Shown here piece by piece: positions 26,848 through 36,318 of a DNA stretch of 64,000 nucleotides (positions are counted from its first letter, which is position 1; every line of letters begins with the position of its first letter). The translations under genes were made by a program, and so were the position numbers. The stretch spans positions 1 through 64,000 of the forward strand of contig NZ_JAGKJI010000032.1 of the NCBI RefSeq assembly GCF_020329485.1. Reading direction: 5' to 3'. The DNA is from Bradyrhizobium cenepequi (GTDB lineage Bacteria; Pseudomonadota; Alphaproteobacteria; Rhizobiales; Xanthobacteraceae). The notes below the pieces were generated by a model. That model did not search any database. It worked only from the letters and a program-made list of their open reading frames with translations, and was not told the origin of the DNA.

Positions 26848-28506
26848 ATGATCGGACAACTGACCAAGGCTGAACGTCAGTACGCGCTATTGATCCTGCT
26901 CGGGCTCGCACTGTGCGGATTGATATTTGGCATAGCAGGCAAGGACGATCCGCTCGGCATTCACGGCGCGCTCATCGGAGTCGCGGCGCTTGCCGGGATA
27001 TTCAAAGTCATTTCGGTCTACTACGATCCTGAACCCGGCGACGAACGCCTCACCCGCTATTACGACGATCCGACGAAATTCGGCATCGTTCTCGCCATGA
27101 TCTGGGCTGTGTTCGGTCTCTTCATCGGCGATTGGGTGGCGTGGCTCCTGGTGAAGCCCGACTTCACTTTTAATGCCGGCTGGGCCAGCTTCGGACGGCT
27201 GCGTCCCGTTCACACCACCAGCGTGCTCTTCGGCTTCGGCGGCAACGCACTGATCGCTACATCCTACTATGTGCTGCAGCGGACCTCGCGCGCACGCCTG
27301 CCCGATCAGCTCAGCCCGTGGTTCGTGCTGCTCGGCTACAATCTGTTCTGCGTGCTCGCCGTCACCGGCTACATGATGGGCATCACCCAGTCCAAGGAAT
27401 ACGCGGAGCCGGAGTGGTACGCGGATATCTGGCTGTTGGTGGTGTGGGTCGTATACTTCGCCATCTATCTGCGCACGCTCGCTCGACGCAAGGAACCGCA
27501 CATCTATGTGGCCAACTGGTACTACATGGCCTTCATCCTGGTGATCGCGATCCTGCACATCGTCAACAACCTCGCCGTGCCCGTCTCCTTCGGCAGCGCC
27601 AAGAGCTACTCGCTGTTCTCCGGCGTGCAGGATGCCATGACCGAGTGGTGGTACGGTCACAACGCCGTCGCCTTCTTCCTCACCGCCGGCTTCCTCGGCA
27701 TGATGTACTACTTCGTGCCGGTACGCGCCGGACGGCCGATCTATTCCTACCGGATGTCGATAATCAGCTTCTGGGGCATCACCTTCTTCTACATGTGGGC
27801 GGGCTCGCATCACCTGCACTACACGGCGTTGCCCCAATGGGTGCAGACGCTGGGCATGACGTTCTCGCTGATGCTGCTGATTCCCTCATGGGCGTCCGCC
27901 GCCAACGCGCTGCTGACGCTGAACGGCGCGTGGGACAAGGTGCGGGACGATGCGACGCTGCGCTTCATGATGGTGGCGGCGGTGTTCTACGGTATCACCA
28001 CGTTCGAAGGATCATTCCTCGCCATCCGCTCCGTCAACTCGCTCTCCCATTACACCGACTGGACCGTAGGCCACGTCCATGCCGGCGCGCTCGGATGGGT
28101 GGCGATGATCACATTCGGATCGATTTATACCATCGTGCCGTGGCTCTGGAAACGCGACCGCATGTATTCGCCGCGGCTTGTCGAAGTGCATTTCTGGTTC
28201 GCCCTGGCCGGCGCCGTCGTTTACGTCTTCGCCATGTGGAATTCCGGCATCATCCAGGGGCTGATGTGGCGGACGTACAATGAGAGCGGCACGCTCGCCT
28301 ATTCCTTCGTCGACTCACTGATTGCGATGCATCCCTACTACATCGCGCGCGCCATCGGCGGCCTGCTGTTCCTGATCGGCGGTATCGTCGGCGCCTACAA
28401 CATCTGGATGACGATCAAGACCGAGAGCAAGATCCTGCCTCAATCCGCAGTCGATGCCCCGGAGCCTGCACTCGGCGGCGAGGCCGTCCTTCAACCGGGA
28501 GAGTAA
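26848..28506 (+). CDS. ccoN: cbb3-type cytochrome c oxidase subunit I (CcoN/FixN)
   Basis: A 552-residue catalytic subunit of the high-affinity terminal oxidase, with about 12 transmembrane helices. Haem and CuB ligands are visible: FGRLRPVHTTSVLFGFGGNA, WWYGHNAVAFFLTAGFLGMM (cross-linked Tyr/His region), FMWAGSHHLHYTALPQW type di-His, and HYTDWTVGHVHAGALGW with the haem-ligand histidines. ATG 26848 follows GGAGGG. First gene of ccoN-ccoO-ccoQ-ccoP, with 3 bases to ccoO. I see no clean FixK/FNR box upstream, which is unusual for this operon. Confidence 0.95.
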   Translation: MIGQLTKAERQYALLILLGLALCGLIFGIAGKDDPLGIHGALIGVAALAGIFKVISVYYDPEPGDERLTRYYDDPTKFGIVLAMIWAVFGLFIGDWVAWLLVKPDFTFNAGWASFGRLRPVHTTSVLFGFGGNALIATSYYVLQRTSRARLPDQLSPWFVLLGYNLFCVLAVTGYMMGITQSKEYAEPEWYADIWLLVVWVVYFAIYLRTLARRKEPHIYVANWYYMAFILVIAILHIVNNLAVPVSFGSAKSYSLFSGVQDAMTEWWYGHNAVAFFLTAGFLGMMYYFVPVRAGRPIYSYRMSIISFWGITFFYMWAGSHHLHYTALPQWVQTLGMTFSLMLLIPSWASAANALLTLNGAWDKVRDDATLRFMMVAAVFYGITTFEGSFLAIRSVNSLSHYTDWTVGHVHAGALGWVAMITFGSIYTIVPWLWKRDRMYSPRLVEVHFWFALAGAVVYVFAMWNSGIIQGLMWRTYNESGTLAYSFVDSLIAMHPYYIARAIGGLLFLIGGIVGAYNIWMTIKTESKILPQSAVDAPEPALGGEAVLQPGE

Positions 28507-28509
28507 GCC

Positions 28510-29241
28510 GTGTTCGGATTGCACTATCGGCTGGAACGCAAAGCCATCGGCCTCACCCTGGGCATCATCCTTGTGGCCAGCATCGGCGGCCTCGTGGAAA
28601 TCGCGCCGCTCTTCACCATCCACCAGACGGTGGAAGATGCGCCCGACATGCGTGTCTACACGCCGCTCGAACTGGCGGGCCGAAACATCTACATCCGCGA
28701 AGGGTGCTACGCCTGTCACTCGCAGATGATCCGCACGCTGCGCGACGAGGTCGAACGCTACGGCCCTTACTCGCTCGCGGTTGAATCGAAATACGATCAT
28801 CCGATGCTGTGGGGGTCAAAGCGCACGGGACCGGATCTCGCGCGCATTGGCGGCAAGTATTCCGACGAATGGCACGTCGCCCACCTCAACAACCCGCGCG
28901 ATGTGCTTCCCGTCTCCGTCATGCCCGCCTACTCGTGGCTGCTGCGCACGACGCTGCGCACCGATGATCTCAACGCGCACTTGAAAGCCCAACGCGCCGT
29001 CGGCGTGCCCTACACCGACGACATGATTGCGAACGCGAACAAGGACGCCTACGGCCAGGCCGCACCGGATTCGCCCTATGCCGATGGCGTGACCCAACGC
29101 TACGGCAAAGCCACCAATGTCCGCGTGTTCGACGGCAAGCCCGGCGAACTCACCGAGATGGATGCTCTCGTCGCCTATCTCCAGGTGCTCGGCCACCTGA
29201 CCGACGCAGCTCACAAAACCGTCGCAGACGTTGCGAGGTGA
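28510..29241 (+). CDS. ccoO: cbb3 oxidase monohaem subunit II (CcoO/FixO)
   Basis: A 243-residue membrane-anchored cytochrome c (GTG start). One N-terminal helix (IGLTLGIILVASIGGLVEIA) is followed by a single haem motif in IYIREGCYACHSQMIRTLRD, and the distal axial Met is in PVSVMPAYSWL. It receives electrons from CcoP and passes them to CcoN. Three bases after ccoN and 2 bases before ccoQ. Confidence 0.95.
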   Translation: MFGLHYRLERKAIGLTLGIILVASIGGLVEIAPLFTIHQTVEDAPDMRVYTPLELAGRNIYIREGCYACHSQMIRTLRDEVERYGPYSLAVESKYDHPMLWGSKRTGPDLARIGGKYSDEWHVAHLNNPRDVLPVSVMPAYSWLLRTTLRTDDLNAHLKAQRAVGVPYTDDMIANANKDAYGQAAPDSPYADGVTQRYGKATNVRVFDGKPGELTEMDALVAYLQVLGHLTDAAHKTVADVAR

Positions 29242-29243
29242 TT

Positions 29244-29414
29244 ATGGATCCCGGACACGATACGTTAGTGTGGTTCTCGAAGTCGTTCGGATTGTTCTAT
29301 CTTATCGCGCTCTCGATCACCACTGTTGTCTATGCCTATTGGCCGTCGAACCAAAAGGCGTTCGATCACGCCGCGAAGTCGGTCCTGCACAATGAGGATG
29401 GCCCATGGCGGTAG
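29244..29414 (+). CDS. ccoQ: cbb3 oxidase small subunit (CcoQ/FixQ)
   Basis: A 56-residue protein reading MDPGHDTLVWFSKSFGLFYL, then one hydrophobic helix (IALSITTVVYAYW) and PSNQKAFDHAAKSVLHNED, matching CcoQ, the small stabilising subunit. It starts 2 bases after the ccoO stop and its end overlaps the ccoP start by 10 bases. Length and position leave little doubt. Confidence 0.9.
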   Translation: MDPGHDTLVWFSKSFGLFYLIALSITTVVYAYWPSNQKAFDHAAKSVLHNEDGPWR

Positions 29415-30286
29415 AAGAACGCGACAACTACACCGGTTATCTCACCACCGGGCACGAATGGAACGGCATCAAGGAATTGAACACGCCCGTTCCGCGTGCG
29501 GTGTACTTTTTCCTGTTGATCGCTTTTCTCTTTTCGGTCGGCTACTGGCTGTTGATGCCCGCTTGGCCAATCGGCGTCAGCTACACCAAAGGCCTGCTCG
29601 GCGTCGATCAGCGCAACATCGTGCGGGATTCGCTGAAGCAAGCCGCAATCAGCCGCAGTGCATGGGCCAAGCAGATCGAGGCCAAAAGCTATCAGGAGAT
29701 TCAGTCCGACGCTGTGCTGATGACCGCCGTGCGCCACACTGGTCGCACCCTGTTCGGCGACAATTGCGCCGTGTGCCACGGGCTCAACGCAAAGGGTGGC
29801 CACGGCTTTCCGAACCTGACCACCACCTCATGGCTGTGGGGCGGCGATCCGAAAGCCATTGCCGAGACCATCCGCGTCGGCATCAACTCGCCACATCCCG
29901 ACAGCCATACCTCGCAGATGCCGGCTTTCGGCCATGACCAGATACTCCAGCGTGCCGACGTCGACAAGGTGGTGGCGTTCGTGCGCTCGCTCTCCGATCC
30001 ATCCACCGCGAAGACCGCGAAGCCCAGCGATGTGGACGCCGGCAAGGAGATCTTCGCCGCCAATTGCGCCGCATGTCATGGCGAGGACGCCAAGGGCAAC
30101 AGTGACATGGGCGCACCGAACCTGACTGATAAGTTCTGGATCTACGGCGGCGACGTGCAGACGATCACGAACACGCTGTGGAACGGGCGGCAGGGCCACA
30201 TGCCGTCATGGGAGGGCCGCCTGACACCGCTCGATCGCAAGATCCTGGCGCTCTACCTTTTCGATCAGAGGATGCCCACCCCATGA
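29405..30286 (+). CDS. ccoP: cbb3 oxidase dihaem subunit III (CcoP/FixP)
   Basis: A 293-residue protein. The N-terminal cytoplasmic segment ends in GIKELNTPVPRAVYFFLLIA, the CcoP family mark, followed by a membrane helix. Two cytochrome c domains carry CAVCHGLNAKGG and CAACHGEDAKGN with axial Met in SQMPAFG and GHMPSWEG. It accepts electrons from soluble cytochrome c or the bc1 complex. Its stop overlaps the start of the following small gene (ATGA). Confidence 0.95.
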   Translation: MAVEERDNYTGYLTTGHEWNGIKELNTPVPRAVYFFLLIAFLFSVGYWLLMPAWPIGVSYTKGLLGVDQRNIVRDSLKQAAISRSAWAKQIEAKSYQEIQSDAVLMTAVRHTGRTLFGDNCAVCHGLNAKGGHGFPNLTTTSWLWGGDPKAIAETIRVGINSPHPDSHTSQMPAFGHDQILQRADVDKVVAFVRSLSDPSTAKTAKPSDVDAGKEIFAANCAACHGEDAKGNSDMGAPNLTDKFWIYGGDVQTITNTLWNGRQGHMPSWEGRLTPLDRKILALYLFDQRMPTP

Positions 30287-30525
30287 GCAGCGCGGCGGCA
30301 TCCCATGCTGGGAAGGCGAAGTCCATCGTCTGGCTGTCGATCGGCCTCGGACTGATCGTGTTCGCCGCCGCCAATGCGCATCTGCTTTACGTGGCTGTAT
30401 CCTCACAGCCGGATTGCGTCGCTCATCTCCGGCACGGCGAAGGCAACGGCACCAATAGCTTCAGCGCGGCGACCTCGTCATGTTCATCTAAACCGTCCAT
30501 GACAACCAAAGCGCAGGTGGAATGA
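30283..30525 (+). CDS. small membrane protein of the cco cluster
   Basis: An 80-residue protein with one hydrophobic helix (SIVWLSIGLGLIVFAAANAH) and a C-terminal region with two cysteines (QPDCVAHLRHGEGNG... SSCSS). It overlaps ccoP upstream (ATGA) and the DUF2189 gene downstream (ATGA), so it is co-translated with the oxidase genes. Not CcoG or CcoH. Role unknown; I infer a part in assembly or stability of this oxidase. The last 15 residues may have changed by drift. Confidence 0.75.
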   Translation: MSSAAASHAGKAKSIVWLSIGLGLIVFAAANAHLLYVAVSSQPDCVAHLRHGEGNGTNSFSAATSSCSSKPSMTTKAQVE

Positions 30526-31328
30526 TCGACATGACCATGATCCCGACCGTCTTGCCTCCGCTTCCCACAAAAAACCGCTGGCATCGCTTTCTTGTCCCCG
30601 CCGATGCCTTCACATGGCTTACGAAAGGCTGGCACGACCTGACCGTGCAGCCGATGACGAGCCTGAGCTACGGTCTGCTGATCTTTCTCGCGTCCGTTGC
30701 GATTGTCGACGGCCTGTTTCGCCTAGAGTGGGATTACATCCTATTTCCCGCGTTCGCCGGCTTTATGGTGGTGGGCCCGATCCTCGCAATCGGCCTGTAT
30801 GAAAAAAGCCGCCGCCTCGCCGCCGGCCTGCCTGTCAATCTCGCGAACATGATCTTCGTCAGGCCGCGATGCGGCGGACAGATCCTGTTCGTGGGCGTCC
30901 TGTTGTGCCTTTTGATGATCGCATGGATGCGCGCGGCGGTGATCATCTACGCGTTGTTTTTCGGCCTGGTGCCGTTTCCCGGTCTCGAGCATATCGCACC
31001 GATGCTGTTCACCACGCCGGTCGGCTGGGCGATGCTCATTGTCGGCAGCGCTATCGGCGCACTGTTCGCGGCCTTCTCGTTTGCCATCAGCGCGTTTTCA
31101 ATTCCCATGATGTTCGACAGGCGCGTTGACGCCCTCACCGCCATGGGCTCGAGTATGGCGCTGGTCTGGAACAACCTGCCCGTGATGCTGACTTGGGGCG
31201 CCATTGTGCTTGCACTGTTCCTGCTCTCCCTCGCCACCGGAATGCTGGGCCTGATCATCGTGTTTCCCCTGCTCGGGCACGGCACCTGGCACGCCTATCG
31301 CGCGGTGGCGGTTGAAGCCGCAATATAA
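30522..31328 (+). CDS. DUF2189 polytopic membrane protein
   Basis: A 268-residue protein with about six hydrophobic segments: WLTKGWHDLTVQPMTSLSYG then LLIFLASVAIVDGLFRLEW, the DUF2189 signature GFMVVGPILAIGLYEKSRRL, and a C-terminal LPVMLTWGAIVLALFLLSLA. DUF2189 proteins are often found beside cbb3 oxidase or related respiratory genes, with no known biochemical activity. Start overlaps the upstream stop by four bases. Confidence 0.85.
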   Translation: MIDMTMIPTVLPPLPTKNRWHRFLVPADAFTWLTKGWHDLTVQPMTSLSYGLLIFLASVAIVDGLFRLEWDYILFPAFAGFMVVGPILAIGLYEKSRRLAAGLPVNLANMIFVRPRCGGQILFVGVLLCLLMIAWMRAAVIIYALFFGLVPFPGLEHIAPMLFTTPVGWAMLIVGSAIGALFAAFSFAISAFSIPMMFDRRVDALTAMGSSMALVWNNLPVMLTWGAIVLALFLLSLATGMLGLIIVFPLLGHGTWHAYRAVAVEAAI

Positions 31329-31376
31329 CGACACGCCGCCGGCGGAATGCCGGCGACGTGCAGAAACGGAGTGCCG

Positions 31377-33656
31377 ATGAGTTGTTGTGCGCCCGGCGCT
31401 GAACTCGCTCTCGCGATGGTCGATCCCCACACCGCGAATGAGGAAGTGCTGCTCGCAAGCCGCATCATCGGCGACGGCGTCCGCCAGACTGACCTCTCGG
31501 TGCCGGGCATTCACTGCGGCGGCTGCATCCAGAAGGTCGAAGCGGCGCTCGGCGCGCTTCCCGGCGTGGAAAAAGCGCGGGTCAATCTCTCCACCAAGCG
31601 GGTCGCAATCCGCTGGCAGGCGGACAAACCGCCCGCACCGTTCATCGAGACACTCAACAACATCGGTTACGATGCATACCTTCACGATGCGGGCGCGGAC
31701 GAGACCGACGAGACACTGAAAGAATTGATCCGCGCGCTCGCGGTGGCAGGTTTCGCCGCCAGCAACATCATGCTGCTGTCAGTGTCGGTATGGTCCGGCG
31801 CGGAAGCGTCGATCCGCAACATGTTTCACTGGATCTCCGCACTGATCGCCTTCCCTGCGCTGATTTATTCGGGCCCCGTATTCTTTTCCTCGGCTTGGCG
31901 CGCGTTACGTCATGGCCAGACCAACATGGACGTTCCGATTTCCATCGGCGTGCTGCTTGCCTTCGGCATGAGCCTTTACGAGACGTTCCATCACGAAGCG
32001 CACGCCTACTTCGACGCCGCAATCTCACTGTTGTTCTTCCTGCTGATCGGCCGCACGCTCGATCACATGATGCGCGCGCGCACACGAACTGCTGTCCAAG
32101 GCTTGGCCCGCCTGTCCTCGCGCGGCGCGCTGGTGGTGCAGGACGACGGCACACACGCCTATCTGCCGGTGAACGAGATCCAGCCGGATATGCACATCCT
32201 GCTGGCGACGGGCGAGCGCGTGCCGGTCGATGCCCGCGTCGAAACAGGACAATCGGAGATCGACTGCGCGCTGGTGTCCGGCGAGAGCCTGCCGCAGCCG
32301 GTTGCACCGGGCGCGGTGCTGTCCGCGGGTACGCTGAACCTAACCGGCCCGCTCACCATCGTCGCGACGGCTGTCGCGAAAAATTCATTCCTCGCCGAAA
32401 TGGTACGGATGATGGAAGCAGCCGAAGCCGGGCGCCCGGTCTACCGGCGCATCGCGGATCGCGCCTCGCGTCTCTATGCGCCGGTCGTGCATCTCACCGC
32501 GCTCCTGACATTCATCGGCTGGATGATCGTGGAAGGCGACCTGCATCGCGCGGCAAGCATCGCCATCGCTGTGCTGATCATCACCTGCCCCTGCGCGCTC
32601 GGCCTTGCCGTGCCCATGGTGCAGGTCGTTGCCGCGCGGCGTCTGTTCGAGAGCGGCGTCATGGTCAAGGACGGTGGCGCGTTGGAGCGCATCGCCGAAG
32701 TCGACACCGCAATCTTTGACAAGACCGGAACGCTGACCATGGATCGGCTGCGGCTCATGAACCGCAATGACATCGATCCTGCGGCGCTGGCGATCGCCGC
32801 TTCGATCGCGGCCCATTCACGCCATCCCTGCTCGCGCGCGCTGGCCGCCGCGGGACGCGACAATGCCGTCACGCCCGTGGCGCTGAACGATCTTTCAGAG
32901 CAGCCGGGCGCTGGAATGCAGGCCACCATCGGCACAACGACCTACAGGCTCGGCCGGGCGGACTGGGCGCTGACGGCTGCAGCCGAACAGTCGGCCACCA
33001 CCGACGTTGTCCTCTCCGAAAACGGGCGGCAGCGCGCGGCCTTCCATTTCGACAGCGATGTTCGCCCGGACGTCCGTGAGGCCGTGCTTGCCATATCTGA
33101 TCAAGGGTGCCGCGTCGAGATCATGTCCGGCGACCGCGACGAACCGGTGCGCCATCTCGCATCGGATCTCGGACTTGCCTACCGCGCCAGCGTCTCCCCT
33201 GCGGACAAAACGAAACACATCGTTGATCTGACGGAAGCAGGACAGCGCGTGCTGATGGTCGGCGACGGTCTCAACGACACGCCTGCCCTCGCCGCCGCCC
33301 ATGCGTCCATGGCTCCAGCCACCGCCGCCGATGTCGGACGCAATGCTGCCGACCTCGTCTTCCTACACGACAGTCTTCTCGCGGTGCCGCAGGCCATTGC
33401 GGTCGCGCGCAATGCGCGGCAGCTCGTGCGCCAGAATCTCATCCTCGCCATCGGCTACAATGCCATTGCGGTGCCCATCGCGATCCTCGGCCATGTGACA
33501 CCGCTGGTGGCGGCGGTGGCGATGTCGGCCTCGTCACTGCTCGTGATCGCCAATGCCCTGCGGCTGCATGGCTGGCGCTCGCGCAAGGAGCCGCGCGCGG
33601 GTGCGCCCGCTGGCGATATCTCAAGCCAGCTGCTTGCGATGGAGAAAGCCCGATGA
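31377..33656 (+). CDS. ccoI: copper-type P1B ATPase for cbb3 assembly (CcoI/FixI)
   Basis: A 759-residue heavy-metal P-type ATPase. It begins with MSCCAPG, an N-terminal metal-binding domain (LSVPGIHCGGCIQKVEAALG), then eight membrane helices with the translocation motif LIITCPCALGLAVPMV, the phosphorylation site DTAIFDKTGTLTM, the P1B HP motif SRHPCSRAL and the hinge MVGDGLNDTPAL. It delivers copper for CuB of the cbb3 oxidase. ATG 31377 fits ACGGAG 7 bases upstream. Stop overlaps the ccoS start. Confidence 0.93.
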   Translation: MSCCAPGAELALAMVDPHTANEEVLLASRIIGDGVRQTDLSVPGIHCGGCIQKVEAALGALPGVEKARVNLSTKRVAIRWQADKPPAPFIETLNNIGYDAYLHDAGADETDETLKELIRALAVAGFAASNIMLLSVSVWSGAEASIRNMFHWISALIAFPALIYSGPVFFSSAWRALRHGQTNMDVPISIGVLLAFGMSLYETFHHEAHAYFDAAISLLFFLLIGRTLDHMMRARTRTAVQGLARLSSRGALVVQDDGTHAYLPVNEIQPDMHILLATGERVPVDARVETGQSEIDCALVSGESLPQPVAPGAVLSAGTLNLTGPLTIVATAVAKNSFLAEMVRMMEAAEAGRPVYRRIADRASRLYAPVVHLTALLTFIGWMIVEGDLHRAASIAIAVLIITCPCALGLAVPMVQVVAARRLFESGVMVKDGGALERIAEVDTAIFDKTGTLTMDRLRLMNRNDIDPAALAIAASIAAHSRHPCSRALAAAGRDNAVTPVALNDLSEQPGAGMQATIGTTTYRLGRADWALTAAAEQSATTDVVLSENGRQRAAFHFDSDVRPDVREAVLAISDQGCRVEIMSGDRDEPVRHLASDLGLAYRASVSPADKTKHIVDLTEAGQRVLMVGDGLNDTPALAAAHASMAPATAADVGRNAADLVFLHDSLLAVPQAIAVARNARQLVRQNLILAIGYNAIAVPIAILGHVTPLVAAVAMSASSLLVIANALRLHGWRSRKEPRAGAPAGDISSQLLAMEKAR

Positions 33657-33847
33657 CGGACTACTTCTTCCTGATTCCCGTTGCGCTCGCGCTCGGCGCC
33701 ATAGCGCTTGGCGCGTTCATGTGGTCGCTGCGAAGTGGCCAATATGACGATCTTGCGGGCGCCGCCGAACGAATCCTGTTCGAAAACCGCGATGGGCCCG
33801 ACGACATAGCCCGAGCGCACGAGGACAAGCCGAGTCACCGCAACTAG
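33653..33847 (+). CDS. ccoS: cbb3 oxidase maturation protein (CcoS/FixS)
   Basis: A 64-residue protein with one N-terminal helix (YFFLIPVALALGAIALGAFM) and the family motif WSLRSGQYDDLAGAAERILF. CcoS is needed for cofactor insertion into the cbb3 oxidase. It starts within the ccoI stop (ATGA). The last few codons run into the end of the IS481 remnant; its stop overlaps the transposase stop on the other strand, so the IS probably set the 3' end. Confidence 0.9.
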   Translation: MTDYFFLIPVALALGAIALGAFMWSLRSGQYDDLAGAAERILFENRDGPDDIARAHEDKPSHRN

Positions 33848-34257
33848 TTGTTCAGTCTCGATGTGAGGTAGATTGGATTGTGTCTGAATCGCTCGGGGTT
33901 GTCCGTCCAGGCTTTGCAGATGGCCTCATATGGTGTGAGGCCTTGTACAGCCTTCAATCGCTAGGCGAACTTGTAGGCATCGAGGAACGCAGCGAGGTGA
34001 TCGTGAAGCTGTTGGTGATCCTCGTAGTGATAGCGCCGGACGGTCGCCTCCTTGAGTGTGCGGTTCATTCGCTCGACCTGACCATTGGTCCAGGGGTGAT
34101 TAGGCTGCGTCAGGCGATGTTCGATGCTATGGCTCCGGCAGGCGCGATCAAATGGATGGCCACGCCATCTGGCGGTAGGTCCCTCGCGGTTTTTGGGCGG
34201 CAGGTCGGCGAACCGAATGCCGTTGTCGGTGAGCACGGCGTAGCCTTGGCAGCCTCG
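33844..34257 (-). mobile_element. IS481-family transposase C-terminal remnant
   Basis: Minus strand: AVLTDNGIRFADLPPKNRE then HRLTQPNHPWTNGQVERMNR and TLKEATVRRYHYEDHQQLHD is the DDE transposase core of IS481 (catalytic Asp and Glu in TDNG and QVERMN). An in-frame TAG follows DAYKFA near 33960, then RLKAVQGLTPYEAICKAW and the usual end to 33844. The N-terminal half and the terminal inverted repeats are absent. It abuts a Dps fragment at 34258. Confidence 0.75.
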
Positions 34258-34395
34258 ATGCGGCTGCCGCACAAGCTCTGCGACGAGCCGGACAACGTTG
34301 CCACCACAAGCCTCTTGGAATGGTACATAGACGCGGCCGAGAAGCGGGCGTGGTTCCTGAGCGAGGCCGCACGGCCGCGCCGATCGTCGACGGAT
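34258..34395 (+). pseudogene. Dps C-terminal fragment
   Basis: MRLPHKLCDEPDNVATTSLL then EWYIDAAEKRAWFLSEAARP matches the last 45 residues of Dps (compare CDEHGDVATASLIENWIDEA in the intact Dps at 25158). The ferroxidase helices are missing; the IS481 remnant replaces them. The open frame runs on to 34584 without resemblance. Between 34396 and 34562 no gene is seen. Confidence 0.65.
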
Positions 34396-34562
34396 GCGCT
34401 GAGCCGAAAGTCCAAAACACGATGCCCTGAGTCCGAAGTGGCATGGTGTGCGCTAGGACTCACGGCCGTTCGAATCCAGAGTGAGTGCTGGTCTAGGCGG
34501 ACGTTTGCCAACGCGCGCACGGACAATGCGATCAGCGCACGCATTTCGACCGCCCTCACAGA

Positions 34563-36092
34563 ATGGATTGGATGCCTGACTTGAGCGACACAAACGCATT
34601 GCAGGGCCCCCCAGGCGTGTCAAGACCGGCGGCCGAGGCTTCAGCGACTTCCCCCGCAGCGGAATTCGACGTCGACCTGTTCGTGATCGGGGGCGGGTCA
34701 GGAGGTGTCCGCGCTGCGCGCGTGGCGTCGGGACATGGCGCGAAAGTGATGCTCGCCGAGGAGTACCGGCTGGGAGGGACGTGTGTCATCCGCGGCTGCG
34801 TGCCGAAGAAGCTGTTTGTCTACGCGAGTCGTTTCAGCGACACGTTCGACGAGGCTGCGGAATTCGGCTGGCGCTTGTCGGTCCCGCATTTCGACTGGCC
34901 GTCATTGGTCGCCGCGAAGGACCGCGAGATCACGCGCCTGGAGGGACTCTACGGCGCCGGTCAAGAAAGTTCGGGCGTGGAGGTCGTGAGATCTCGCGCT
35001 GTGCTCGAGGACGCGCATTCGGTGCGCCTCCTCAAAGACGGCCGTCGCGTACGGGCGCGCACGATCCTGATTGCGACAGGCGCACGGCCCGAACTGCCTC
35101 CCTTCGACGGCATCGAGCTCGGCATCACCTCGGATGACATCTTCGACTTGAAGACATTCCCGAGGAAGCTTGTCATCGGCGGCGCCGGATACATCGCGAT
35201 GGAGTTCGCTGGCCTGTTTGCTGCGTTGGGAAGCGACGTCACCGTCGTCTGCCGCGGAAGCAATGTTCTGCGCGGCTTTGACGAGGACGTGCGCCAGGCG
35301 GTCGCCGCATCCTACACGAATCGTGGCATCAAGCTGATACTTTGCGACAGTATCCGCCGCCTGGAGCGGCGGGACGGGCACGTCGGCGGCGGCGACCGCC
35401 CGAGAAGAATCGACGTTATCACCGAACAGGGCGGGAGGCTGGTGGCCGACCAGGTGCTACTAGCCTTCGGGCGCGCCCCGAACACGACATCGCTCGGACT
35501 GGACCGCGCTGGGGTCAAGACTGGGGCAGACGGCGCAATCGTTGTCGACGCGAGCTCCCGCACGAATATCCCAAGCATCTTCGCCGTGGGTGACGTGTCG
35601 AACCGGTTTAACCTGACGCCCGTCGCGATCCGCGAAGGCCACGCGTTCGCCGACAGCGTGTTCGGCGAGAAAGCTTGGCAGGTCGACTACTCCAATGTGC
35701 CAACCGCGGTCTTCTCCAGCCCGGAGATCGGCACCGTTGGCCTGACCGAGCTGGAAGCGAGGGCGCAATACCCTGCTGTCGACGTCTACAAGGTCCGCTT
35801 CCGGCCGCTTAAGGCCGCCGTGACGGGCGATTGCGAGGCCTCGCTTCTGAAGGTCATTGTGGATTGCGAGACGGACCGGATCCTCGGAATCCACATCTTC
35901 GCTGAGGAGGCCAGCGAGATGATCCAGGTGCTGGCGATCGCCGTTGGCAGCAGAGCCACCATGAAAGACTTCGTGTCGGTCATGGCCGTGCACCCGACGA
36001 TCAGCGAGGAGATCGTCGCAATGCAGACTCCGACGGTGCGGTACGATCGGCGCGACGCTTCGATCCCGATCGTCCCAAGCGCCGCCCCCTGA
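34563..36092 (+). CDS. gor: glutathione-disulfide reductase
   Basis: A 509-residue class I flavoprotein disulfide reductase: FAD fold FDVDLFVIGGGSGGVRAARV, redox-active disulfide GGTCVIRGCVPKKLFVYAS (C-x4-C, glutathione reductase variant), NAD(P) domain KLVIGGAGYIAMEFAGLFAA and the C-terminal base in VSVMAVHPTISEEIVAMQTP. It keeps glutathione reduced using NADPH. The N-terminus is about 40 residues longer than usual; the internal ATG at 34572 is an alternative start. A broken glutathione transferase gene follows, so this was a glutathione locus. Confidence 0.9.
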   Translation: MDWMPDLSDTNALQGPPGVSRPAAEASATSPAAEFDVDLFVIGGGSGGVRAARVASGHGAKVMLAEEYRLGGTCVIRGCVPKKLFVYASRFSDTFDEAAEFGWRLSVPHFDWPSLVAAKDREITRLEGLYGAGQESSGVEVVRSRAVLEDAHSVRLLKDGRRVRARTILIATGARPELPPFDGIELGITSDDIFDLKTFPRKLVIGGAGYIAMEFAGLFAALGSDVTVVCRGSNVLRGFDEDVRQAVAASYTNRGIKLILCDSIRRLERRDGHVGGGDRPRRIDVITEQGGRLVADQVLLAFGRAPNTTSLGLDRAGVKTGADGAIVVDASSRTNIPSIFAVGDVSNRFNLTPVAIREGHAFADSVFGEKAWQVDYSNVPTAVFSSPEIGTVGLTELEARAQYPAVDVYKVRFRPLKAAVTGDCEASLLKVIVDCETDRILGIHIFAEEASEMIQVLAIAVGSRATMKDFVSVMAVHPTISEEIVAMQTPTVRYDRRDASIPIVPSAAP

Positions 36093-36178
36093 GGCCACCG
36101 GCTCGCACCCGAAAGGGCCCACTCGGAACATTGCGGGTCGCCGAGCCCCTCAATATAGGTTGCCGGCCTCAAGTGGCT

Positions 36179-36210
36179 GGGAATGGAATCGATAACGCTG
36201 CGCCATTTCC
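36179..36210 (+). promoter_or_regulatory. GGGAATGGAA-type conserved upstream motif, copy 2
   Basis: GGGAATGGAATCGATAACGC followed by ATTTCC 7 bases later. It lies about 110 bases before the broken glutathione transferase gene. Same pattern as 523 and 37055. Confidence 0.5.
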
Positions 36211-36318
36211 GTAGCGGCGAAAGCGCTGGCAAATGTCGCGCCGGCCGCCTGACCGCGGTCCCGTCGGCCCTGCGCGGCTCTTGTGCGCAGTCAGTCTGAA
36301 ATCGTGAAGGTGAGCGCG

